Source: Gammaproteobacteria bacterium (lineage in GTDB: Bacteria; Pseudomonadota; Gammaproteobacteria; WFUO01). From it: 53,627 nucleotides of DNA. The notes below the pieces were generated by a model. That model worked only from the letters and a program-made list of their open reading frames with translations, ran no database searches and was not told the DNA's origin. How positions within the stretch are numbered: the first letter of the stretch is position 1; every line of letters starts with the position of its first letter. The position numbers and the translations under genes are program-made. Shown here in pieces: positions 1-7,348 of the stretch. The DNA lies in assembly GCA_015484945.1 (NCBI GenBank), contig WFUO01000046.1, positions 1-53,627 on the forward strand, in the 5' to 3' direction.

Positions 1-233
1 ACTGTCCAGGACTCGGGCGTGCTCAGATAATCGGCCAGAAACCCCTTGCCACAGGTCTCGCTGGCTTCTCGTCCTGCATAGCTGGCGCTCATGCCATCAC
101 AGACCACGGCCGCTATGCCCTTGGTCGTCAACAGCGGCTCGTCCGGTGCAACCAGACCATGGAAATCCTGGTTTTCCTCCTTGATGCCACGGGTGCTGTA
201 GCTACCGGAGGTTATTGACAGTTGTGCGCTCAT
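1..233 (-). CDS. PP2C-type protein phosphatase, N-terminal part (cut by window edge)
   Basis: Only the first 77 residues lie in the window; the gene runs off the left edge. The visible part has the opening signature of PP2C-family serine/threonine phosphatases: an ENQD block near residues 20-23 and a VCDGM block near 45-49, where the aspartates would hold the metal ions. It lies 56 bases downstream of the nitrate transporter on the same strand, so it is probably co-transcribed with it. In some pseudomonads and other gammaproteobacteria a fused PP2C-phosphatase/Ser-Thr-kinase sits beside nitrate-assimilation genes. That family is the likely full-length protein, but the kinase half is not visible. 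The ATG start at 233 is the only plausible one. Confidence 0.75.
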   Translation of the reverse strand, partial: MSAQLSITSGSYSTRGIKEENQDFHGLVAPDEPLLTTKGIAAVVCDGMSASYAGREASETCGKGFLADYLSTPESWT

Positions 234-289
234 GTCACCGTGTATGTTTATCCCTCAACCAGCATAGGTTCAGGCCTTGAGGTTGTCCA

Positions 290-1798
290 TCATTCGACAT
301 CGATCATCTGGACCGTGCCATCCGGCATAACCTCTGCCATTTTGCCTTTGGGTTCATCCAGGAACTGGATGAGAAAGAACATGGCCAGCGCGAATGCCGC
401 CAGGGCGATGAAAAAACTGCCTACACCTGTGACCGAGAAAATGATCAAAAATATCACTGCACCGACATTGCCATAGGCGCCAGCCATACCGGCAATCTGT
501 CCGGTCAGGCGTCTGCGGATCAATGGAACCACGGCATACACAGCGCCATTACCGGCATGCACGAAAAGAGAAGTAAACATCGTCGCGAGGATGGCGCCAG
601 CCAGTGGCCAGCTGGAGTCGATATGGCTCATGATATAGAAACCGACCGCCGTGCCGCCCAGGCAAACACTCAGAGCCAGCTTGCGGCCCAGGCGGTCGCT
701 CAGGTAGCCACCCAGCGGTCTGGCAAACAGATTGAATGAGGCGAATACGGCCCCTGCAATGGCTGCGCCGGTGGCAATGGACAGGTCGAAGGTATTGATG
801 AAAAAGCCAGGCAACATGGAAATGACTGCCAGCTCGCCACCAAAGGTGACCATGTAGGTCAGCGACAGCAATGCTACCTGCTTGAACTTGTAACGGTGGA
901 TATCGGGTACCGGCTCTTTGAGGTGTTCATGGTTGACGTGATAGATACGATAAACATTGACGAGGAACAATATCACCAGCCCGCCCACGACACCGAAGAA
1001 AGCGGTTTCTGTCAGCAGTGGCGTGCCGAGGGACGCAGCCGGGAACAGCAGTGTACCGTAAGGTGACAGTTTCAATGTCAATACTACCAGGGCCAGGTAC
1101 ATCGGCAAGGTCATGAGGATGTAGAACCACAGGTCCCCCATGCTGCTGACCTCCATGGCGCCACTTTTCTTTGGCTTGAAATAGGTCGATCCCTTGGGTG
1201 TGTCATGCACGTTGCGGTAGAAGATAAAGGCGTAGGCCAGTGCCAGTACGCCTGTCATGCCTATCGCATAACGCCAGCCATCGTCGCCACCGAACAACAG
1301 GGCGATCAGCGGTATGGTCATAGCCGCAGCCGAGGATCCAAAATTGCCCCAACCGGCGTAGATGCCCTGTGCGACACCGACCTGGCGGGCTGGATACCAT
1401 TCACTGATGAGGCGAATACCGATCACAAATCCGGCCCCCACACCGCCAAGCAGGAAACGTGACAGAGCCATCTGGGTGAAATCATCAGCCATTGCGAACA
1501 GGAAGCAGGGAATGCTGCCAAATACCAGCAGCCCGCTGAATACACGCTTGGGGCCATATTTGTCCACCAGGATTCCGACGATGATACGAGCCGGTATCGT
1601 CAAGGCCACATTGAGCAACAGCAATGTCTTCCAGTCTGCCAGGGCCAACCCCATCGATTTCATGATGGGGTCTTTCAGTGGCGCATGGTTGAACCAAATG
1701 AAGAAGGTCAGGAAAAAGGCAAACCAGGACAGATGCAGAATCCGGGTACGGCCACTGAAGGAAAGGATCTTCAGTTTCTCGATGGTACTACTAGACAT
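290..1798 (-). CDS. narK: NarK-type nitrate/nitrite transporter (major facilitator superfamily)
   Basis: This is a 502-residue polytopic membrane protein of the MFS. It should import nitrate (or exchange it for nitrite) across the inner membrane for the reductases encoded divergently. The features seen are about twelve hydrophobic segments, an MFS loop motif (DKYGPKRVF near residues 78-86; a second DRLGRK copy in the C-terminal half), and a glycine/asparagine-rich helix with GNFGSS around residue 150 that resembles the nitrate-signature region of NarK. The ATG is preceded by GGAG at 7 bases. Transcription is predicted from the sigma-54 promoter at 1844-1859, 35 bases upstream of the start. 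The PP2C gene follows. Whether it is a symporter or an antiporter cannot be told from sequence. Confidence 0.9.
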   Translation of the reverse strand: MSSSTIEKLKILSFSGRTRILHLSWFAFFLTFFIWFNHAPLKDPIMKSMGLALADWKTLLLLNVALTIPARIIVGILVDKYGPKRVFSGLLVFGSIPCFLFAMADDFTQMALSRFLLGGVGAGFVIGIRLISEWYPARQVGVAQGIYAGWGNFGSSAAAMTIPLIALLFGGDDGWRYAIGMTGVLALAYAFIFYRNVHDTPKGSTYFKPKKSGAMEVSSMGDLWFYILMTLPMYLALVVLTLKLSPYGTLLFPAASLGTPLLTETAFFGVVGGLVILFLVNVYRIYHVNHEHLKEPVPDIHRYKFKQVALLSLTYMVTFGGELAVISMLPGFFINTFDLSIATGAAIAGAVFASFNLFARPLGGYLSDRLGRKLALSVCLGGTAVGFYIMSHIDSSWPLAGAILATMFTSLFVHAGNGAVYAVVPLIRRRLTGQIAGMAGAYGNVGAVIFLIIFSVTGVGSFFIALAAFALAMFFLIQFLDEPKGKMAEVMPDGTVQMIDVE

Positions 1799-1843
1799 GA
1801 CGGCTCCAGCATGACGGATTGTAATCGTAACTTGTCATTTCCT

Positions 1844-1859
1844 AGCAAATGCCGTGCCA
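1844..1859 (-). promoter_or_regulatory. Sigma-54 (-24/-12) promoter of narK
   Basis: On the minus strand this reads TGGCACG-N4-TTGCT, a perfect match to the RpoN consensus. The GG (-25/-24) and GC (-13/-12) dinucleotides have the required spacing. Transcription would begin near 1833, leaving a leader of about 35 bases before the narK ATG. A mirror-image promoter of the same quality drives nirB, with NtrC-type sites in between. Confidence 0.85.
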
Positions 1860-2070
1860 TATATAAGCATATGATTATAAAATAAAAAATAATCCGTATT
1901 CGGCGAACCTGCACCCTGGCAAGGCAATCGGGGGATGCGCTTGGTTCAGGCATCGATGTGTCGCGCCTTCATTCGTGATCCCCGCCTGTTCATATACTTA
2001 TTATATGGCCGTGTTTGTTTGTGCTTCGATGGCATGATTTGTTCTTGATAGTGGGTGTTCCCGTTTGTTG

Positions 2071-2087
2071 TGCACCAGTATGCCGCA
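2071..2087. promoter_or_regulatory. Probable secondary NtrC-binding site
   Basis: This 17-bp element has one perfect half-site, TGCACC, and a degenerate second half, TGCCGCA, separated by four bases (consensus TGCACC-N4-TGGTGCA). Its centre lies 28 bp from that of the stronger site at 2099-2115. Paired NtrC sites are usual for enhancers of sigma-54 promoters. Confidence 0.5.
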
Positions 2088-2098
2088 TATTGAGTCAT

Positions 2099-2115
2099 CG
2101 CACCATTTTGGTGCG
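2099..2115. promoter_or_regulatory. NtrC-binding site (enhancer)
   Basis: CGCACC-ATTT-TGGTGCG is a fully symmetrical 17-bp palindrome that fits the NtrC consensus except for its outermost base pair. It lies about 140 bp upstream of the predicted nirB start point and about 270 bp from that of narK. These are workable enhancer distances for both divergent sigma-54 promoters, and the site indicates activation under nitrogen limitation. Confidence 0.75.
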
Positions 2116-2222
2116 AAGGGTTGTGGCGGTGTCATGCATGGTCGTAGGACATCCCTATCAGGCTGACCATAATATTAATAAAAACAATATGTTGTAAAAA
2201 TACAAGCATGAATCCGAGTGTA

Positions 2223-2238
2223 TGGCACGACTATTGCT
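2223..2238 (+). promoter_or_regulatory. Sigma-54 (-24/-12) promoter of the nirB operon
   Basis: TGGCACG-ACTA-TTGCT matches the RpoN consensus at every conserved position. The predicted start point is near 2249. This settles the nirB start codon: an open frame exists from 2218, but it begins upstream of the promoter. Translation must therefore start at the ATG at 2293, which has its own Shine-Dalgarno sequence. Confidence 0.88.
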
Positions 2239-2292
2239 AAATTAGCATTAATTAATATTGATCGATTATCGTGCTTTCCCCTGGAGAAGACT

Positions 2293-4728
2293 ATGAAAGA
2301 AAAGCTGGTACTGATTGGTAACGGCATGGCGGGTGTCAGGACCATCGAGGAGCTGTTGAAGATTGCGCCTGACAAATACGAAATCACGGTTTTTGGCGCC
2401 GAACCGTATGGGAACTACAACCGCATCATGCTCTCGCCCGTGCTCGCTGGCGACAAGACCATCGACGAGATCATGATCAACGATCTGCAGTGGTACCAGG
2501 ACAATGGCATCACACTGCATGCTGGCAAGGAAGTCGTCTCCATCGACCGTAAAGAGCGCAAGGTCATTGCGGATGACGGCACCGAGGCTGAATACGACCG
2601 CCTGTTGCTGGCCACCGGGTCGAATCCTTTCATTCTGCCCGTGCCAGGAAACGATCTCGACGGAGTTATTGGCTTCAGGGATATTCAGGATGTGGAAAGC
2701 ATGCTCGAGGCGGCCAGAAAGCACAAGCACGCCGTCGTCATTGGTGGCGGCCTGCTTGGGCTGGAGGCGGCCAATGGCCTGATGCTGCAAGGCATGAGCG
2801 TAACCGTGATTCATCTGATGGATACGCTGATGGAGCGCCAGCTTGATGAACCAGCCGCGAAGATGCTGCAGAAAGAGCTCGAAGACAAGGGCCTGCATTT
2901 CCTCATGGGGGCCGAAACCGAGGCTATCATCGGCCATGACCGGGTCGAGAAGGTACGCTTGAAGGACGGCACCGAGATCTATGCCGACCTGGTGGTCATG
3001 GCGGTTGGTATCCGCCCCAATATTGAGCTGGCCAAAAAGGCCGGTATCCATGTTGAGCGCGGTATCGTCGTCAACGACACACTGCAGACTTTTGATCCGC
3101 GTATCTATGCCGTCGGCGAATGCGTGCAGCACCGTGGCCAGACCTATGGCCTGGTTGCGCCGTTGTTCGAGATGGCCAAGGTGTGTGCCAATCATCTGGC
3201 CATGATGGGTATTGGACGTTACGAAGGTTCCGTAACCTCAACCAAACTGAAGGTAACCGGTATCGATCTTTTCTCGGCTGGTGATTTTATTGGCGATGAA
3301 AATACCGAGGAATTGGTCTTCCAGGATGCCGCGCGCGGCGTTTACCGCAAGCTGGTGCTGGAGAACAATCGCATCAAGGGTGTTGTCATGTATGGCGATA
3401 CCATCGACGGTTCGTGGTATTTCGACCTCATGCGTGATGGCACAGACATCACCGATTTTCGTGAAAGTATTCTGTTCGGACAGGCGCATCTGGGTGATTC
3501 CGGGCATGGTGAAGCAAACCGGGTTGCCAATATGGATGATTCCGCCGAGATCTGTGGCTGTAACGGTGTCTGCAAGGGCGATATTATCAAGGCCATTACC
3601 GACAAGAAACTGTTTACGCTGGAAGAAGTACGGGCACACACCAAGGCCTCCAGTTCCTGTGGTTCATGTACTGGTCTGGTAGAGGCCATTCTTGCAAGTA
3701 CCGTTGGTGGTGACTATTCCGTCGCACCGCATCTGAAACCGGTTTGTGGTTGCACCGACAAGACCCATGATGAAGTCAAGGCTGCGATCCGTGACCTGGA
3801 ACTGAAATCGGTGCGCGAGGTCATGGACAAACTGGAATGGAAGAACGAGGATGGCTGCGCGAAATGTCGTCCCGCGCTCAACTACTATGTCATCGCCACC
3901 TGGCCAAAAGAGGGCCTGGATGATTATCAATCTCGCTTCATCAATGAGCGTGTACACGCCAACATCCAGAAAGATGGCACCTATTCGGTGATACCGCGCA
4001 TGTGGGGTGGTGGGACGACGCCGGATGAATTGCGCGCGATTGCCGATGTGGCAGAGAAATTCAATGTCAGGACTGTGCATGTCACTGGTGGACAGCGTAT
4101 CGCGCTGTATGGCCTGAAAAAGGAGCAACTTCCAGTGGTATGGAAGGAGTTCAACAAACGCGGCATGGTTTCAGGGCATGCATATGGCAAGGCTCTGAGA
4201 ACGGTCAAGACCTGTGTCGGCAAGGAATGGTGTCGTTTTGGCACACAGGACTCAACGCATATCGGCATCGAGCTGGAGAAGATGACCTGGGGTTCGTGGA
4301 CGCCGCACAAGTTCAAGATGGCAGCGTCCGGTTGTCCACGCAACTGCGCCGAGGCCACAATCAAGGACTTTGGTGTCGTGTGTGTCGATTCCGGCTATGA
4401 GCTGCATATTGGTGGCAATGGCGGCATCAAGGTGCGTGCCACCGACCTTTTGTGCACGGTAAAGACAGAGGAAGAGGTGCTCGAGTACTGTGCCGCCTTC
4501 ATGCAGCTGTATCGTGAAGATGCCCATTATCTTGAGCGTACCGCACCCTGGGTGGAACGAGTTGGCCTGACCTACATCAAGGAACGTTTGATAGATGATG
4601 AAGAGGGCCGTAAGGAATTGGCTGAACGTTTCCGTTATTCACAGCAGTTCGCGCAGGACGATCCCTGGGCTGAACGCGCAGAGGGTGCGGATGCACATGA
4701 ATTCACACCCATCAAGAAAGTGGGTTAA
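2293..4728 (+). CDS. nirB: Nitrite reductase [NAD(P)H], large subunit
   Basis: This cytoplasmic siroheme enzyme of 811 residues reduces nitrite to ammonium with NAD(P)H. The domains follow the family order. An FAD-binding fold comes first (GNGMAG, residues 9-14), then an NAD(P) fold (GGGLLG, 151-156). BFD-like [2Fe-2S] cysteines follow at 421, 423, 456 and 459. A second cysteine-rich block lies near 490-540. Last is the siroheme/[4Fe-4S] half with cysteines 641, 647, 681 and 685 in the pattern C-X5-C...C-X3-C. The ATG at 2293 is preceded by GGAGAAG and lies downstream of the sigma-54 promoter. nirD follows 49 bases later. All ligand cysteines are present, so the enzyme should be functional. 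Confidence 0.96.
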   Translation: MKEKLVLIGNGMAGVRTIEELLKIAPDKYEITVFGAEPYGNYNRIMLSPVLAGDKTIDEIMINDLQWYQDNGITLHAGKEVVSIDRKERKVIADDGTEAEYDRLLLATGSNPFILPVPGNDLDGVIGFRDIQDVESMLEAARKHKHAVVIGGGLLGLEAANGLMLQGMSVTVIHLMDTLMERQLDEPAAKMLQKELEDKGLHFLMGAETEAIIGHDRVEKVRLKDGTEIYADLVVMAVGIRPNIELAKKAGIHVERGIVVNDTLQTFDPRIYAVGECVQHRGQTYGLVAPLFEMAKVCANHLAMMGIGRYEGSVTSTKLKVTGIDLFSAGDFIGDENTEELVFQDAARGVYRKLVLENNRIKGVVMYGDTIDGSWYFDLMRDGTDITDFRESILFGQAHLGDSGHGEANRVANMDDSAEICGCNGVCKGDIIKAITDKKLFTLEEVRAHTKASSSCGSCTGLVEAILASTVGGDYSVAPHLKPVCGCTDKTHDEVKAAIRDLELKSVREVMDKLEWKNEDGCAKCRPALNYYVIATWPKEGLDDYQSRFINERVHANIQKDGTYSVIPRMWGGGTTPDELRAIADVAEKFNVRTVHVTGGQRIALYGLKKEQLPVVWKEFNKRGMVSGHAYGKALRTVKTCVGKEWCRFGTQDSTHIGIELEKMTWGSWTPHKFKMAASGCPRNCAEATIKDFGVVCVDSGYELHIGGNGGIKVRATDLLCTVKTEEEVLEYCAAFMQLYREDAHYLERTAPWVERVGLTYIKERLIDDEEGRKELAERFRYSQQFAQDDPWAERAEGADAHEFTPIKKVG

Positions 4729-4777
4729 TCCCTAAGTGAATGAGAATCGCAAGATAATAGGCAAATGGTGAAACAAA

Positions 4778-5119
4778 ATGACAGATCATGACTGGATCGA
4801 GATAGGTGTACTGGACGATATTCCCCGACTGGGCGCGCGTATCGTAGAACGCAGCGAGGGGGACATCGCCGTATTTCGTACAGCCGATGACGAGGTCTTT
4901 GCGGTACGTGACAAGTGCCCACACAAGGGTGGCCCGCTATCCCAGGGGATTGTTTCCGGAAAGGTGGTCACTTGTCCGCTGCACAATTGGAATATCCAGC
5001 TCGATAACGGGGAGGCCGTGGCACCCGACGAAGGTTGTGCCGCTACCTATCCTGTCAGGCTGGAGGGTGACCGGATTTTCCTTTCGCTGACTCCGAATGA
5101 AGGTTGTCCGAATACCTGA
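4778..5119 (+). CDS. nirD: Nitrite reductase [NAD(P)H], small subunit with Rieske ligands
   Basis: This 113-residue Rieske-fold protein is the partner of NirB. The two ligand pairs of a true Rieske [2Fe-2S] centre are present: C47-X-H49 and C66-X2-H69. Many enterobacterial NirD proteins have lost these residues and bind no cluster, so this copy may be an electron-carrying version. The gene lies 49 bases after nirB, and its stop codon is 29 bases before the chosen start of the next gene. The reading order nirB-nirD-nas is typical of assimilatory operons. Confidence 0.93.
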   Translation: MTDHDWIEIGVLDDIPRLGARIVERSEGDIAVFRTADDEVFAVRDKCPHKGGPLSQGIVSGKVVTCPLHNWNIQLDNGEAVAPDEGCAATYPVRLEGDRIFLSLTPNEGCPNT

Positions 5120-5148
5120 TTGCGCAGACCAGGCTGGAGAGATCGTCG

Positions 5149-7329
5149 ATGCTGTTTGGCAGAAAGAAGAAGAACCCGATCAAGATCAATGACAAGGGCG
5201 TGGTTGAATGGAAGTACACCACATGTGGTTACTGTTCGACCGGCTGTTCGATCGAGGTGGGGCTTGACGCACAGGGCAGGGCGGTAGCCTCACGTGGCGT
5301 TGCCGATGCCGATGTCAATCGTGGCAAGTTGTGCCTGAAAGGTATTTTCGAGCACGAACTGTTCGAATCTGCAGGTCGGGGCCGTGTCCCACTAATGCGT
5401 GACAAGCCCTGGCAGGAGTTTCGTGAAGTAAGCTGGGATGAGGCGCTTGACAGAACAGCCAGTGAGATCCAGCGAATTCAGGGTACCTATGGCCGCGATG
5501 CCTTCGCCATTGTATCGACCGGTCAGATCATGACCGAGGAATTTTATACACTTGGCAAACTTGCGCGTGGTGTGATTGGGACCAACAACTACGATGGCAA
5601 CACCACATTGTGCATGTCATCGGCGGTTTCCGGTTACAAGCGTTCGTTTGGATCCGACGGTCCGCCTGGATGCTATGAGGACTTCGAGCATACCGAATGT
5701 CTCATGGCCATAGGCTCCAACCTGCCCGAACAGCACCCTGTGATCTTCTGGCGTCTTAAACAGGCGATGGAGAAGCGCAAGTTTCCTTTCATTGTTGTTG
5801 ACCCGCGTGTAACCATGCTTGCGCAGATGGCAGATATCCACTTGCCTGTACAGCCAGGTACCGATGTTGTCCTGCTCAACAGTATGGCGCATGTGATTTT
5901 GAGCGAAGGGCTCGAAGACCGTGCCTACATCGATGCGCATACCACAGGTTATGATGAGTTCAAGGCATTGATAGAGCGTTATGACCCTGAATATGCTTCC
6001 CGTATCTGTGGTATCGATGCCGACACCATTCGTAACGTGGCACGTATCTATGCCCGGGCAGGCAAGGCCATGACGATCTGGACCATGGGTATCAACCAAA
6101 GCACCCATGGATCAGATGGCGTGGTGGCCATCAACAACCTCAATCTCATTACAGGTAACATCGGCAAGCCCGGTGGCACCAGTCTGTCGATCACCGGTCA
6201 GTGTAATGCCATGGGAACCCGGGAATGGTCTTCCTGTTCCGGCTTGCCCGGATACCGCCTGCTTGAGCGTGAGGAAGACCGCAAAACCATTGCTGATTTT
6301 TGGGGCATAGACGAGGAATTTCTACCCAAGAAGCGTGGGTTGTTCCAGACCGATATTTTTCCGGCCATAGAAACCGGCCAGATAAAGGGTATGTGGATCA
6401 TCGCCACCAATCCGATGACTTCGATGACCAATACCGCGCGTATTCGCAAGATACTGGAAAATCTGGAATTTCTTGTTGTACAGGATGCCTACGAGGATGT
6501 CGAGACCAATCAGTACAGTCATGTCTATCTGCCCGCCAGCATATGGGCGGAGAAGAAGGGCTGCTTCACGAATACCGAACGCCGTGTCAACCTGATCAAT
6601 AATGTCGTACCTCCGTATGCGGATTCAAAACCGGATCTGTGGATCTTCAACCAGATGGCCAAGCGTTTCGAGCAGGGACGTAAAATGAATTTCCCGGAAA
6701 CACCGGAAGCCGTGTTTGAGGAATTGCGGCAGTTGTCCAAGGGTCGTATGCTTGATTACTCCGGCATGACCTATGAGAAGATTGAACGCAATCGAGGCTT
6801 GCAATGGCCATGCACGGAAGGGGAAGAGAAGGGCAGTCAGAGACTCTATACCGATGGGGTCTTTCAGCATCCTGACGGCAAGGCAAAACTGATTCCGTTG
6901 CCGTTCGAGGACAACAACGAACGGCCCGACGAGGAGTACCCTTTCTGGCTCAATACCGGGCGAGTGGTAGAGCATTTTCATACTCGTACGCGTACCGGCA
7001 AGCTAGGCAACCTGAACAAATTCAGCCCAACGCCATATATGGAGATGAACCCGGACGCGGCCCGCGAACTGGGTATCGAGCATGGCAGCTATGCGCGTCT
7101 GACTTCACGCCGTGGAGACGCTGTAGTGATGGTGCAGTTGACCCATCGTGTACCGCCCAACATGGTGTTCATACCATTTCATTTTCATGATTGTGTCAAC
7201 CGCCTGACACTTGGTCTGCTCGATCCACATTCCCGTCAGCCGGCATTCAAGCAGAGTGCTGTGCGTATCGAACCGGTTGCAGACCAGAAGGCCGCCGCGG
7301 TTCGCAACCGCGCTGCCAGAACCTATTGA
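5149..7329 (+). CDS. Nas/Nap-type molybdopterin oxidoreductase (first assimilatory nitrate reductase)
   Basis: This 726-residue catalytic subunit belongs to the DMSO-reductase superfamily. An N-terminal [4Fe-4S] site is formed by C26, C29, C33 and C62, with the conserved lysine (K64) two residues after the last cysteine. C155 in the block TLCMSSAV is the expected cysteine ligand to molybdenum, as in NasA, NarB and NapA. No twin-arginine signal is seen, so it is cytoplasmic. It lacks the C-terminal [2Fe-2S] domain found in the second copy (9606-12260). The ATG at 5149 has GGAGAG seven bases upstream; a TTG at 5104 would overlap nirD and is less likely. The next gene encodes a ferredoxin/DmsC-like fusion, the probable electron-donating subunit. 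Substrate assignment as nitrate rests on context and residue pattern. Confidence 0.85.
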   Translation: MLFGRKKKNPIKINDKGVVEWKYTTCGYCSTGCSIEVGLDAQGRAVASRGVADADVNRGKLCLKGIFEHELFESAGRGRVPLMRDKPWQEFREVSWDEALDRTASEIQRIQGTYGRDAFAIVSTGQIMTEEFYTLGKLARGVIGTNNYDGNTTLCMSSAVSGYKRSFGSDGPPGCYEDFEHTECLMAIGSNLPEQHPVIFWRLKQAMEKRKFPFIVVDPRVTMLAQMADIHLPVQPGTDVVLLNSMAHVILSEGLEDRAYIDAHTTGYDEFKALIERYDPEYASRICGIDADTIRNVARIYARAGKAMTIWTMGINQSTHGSDGVVAINNLNLITGNIGKPGGTSLSITGQCNAMGTREWSSCSGLPGYRLLEREEDRKTIADFWGIDEEFLPKKRGLFQTDIFPAIETGQIKGMWIIATNPMTSMTNTARIRKILENLEFLVVQDAYEDVETNQYSHVYLPASIWAEKKGCFTNTERRVNLINNVVPPYADSKPDLWIFNQMAKRFEQGRKMNFPETPEAVFEELRQLSKGRMLDYSGMTYEKIERNRGLQWPCTEGEEKGSQRLYTDGVFQHPDGKAKLIPLPFEDNNERPDEEYPFWLNTGRVVEHFHTRTRTGKLGNLNKFSPTPYMEMNPDAARELGIEHGSYARLTSRRGDAVVMVQLTHRVPPNMVFIPFHFHDCVNRLTLGLLDPHSRQPAFKQSAVRIEPVADQKAAAVRNRAARTY

Positions 7330-7348
7330 TATGGGAAAGATCAACACC

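Noticed and set aside
2218-2292. N-terminal extension of nirB
   Set aside because: The extra 25 codons begin at the -24/-12 promoter itself, so they cannot be in the mRNA.
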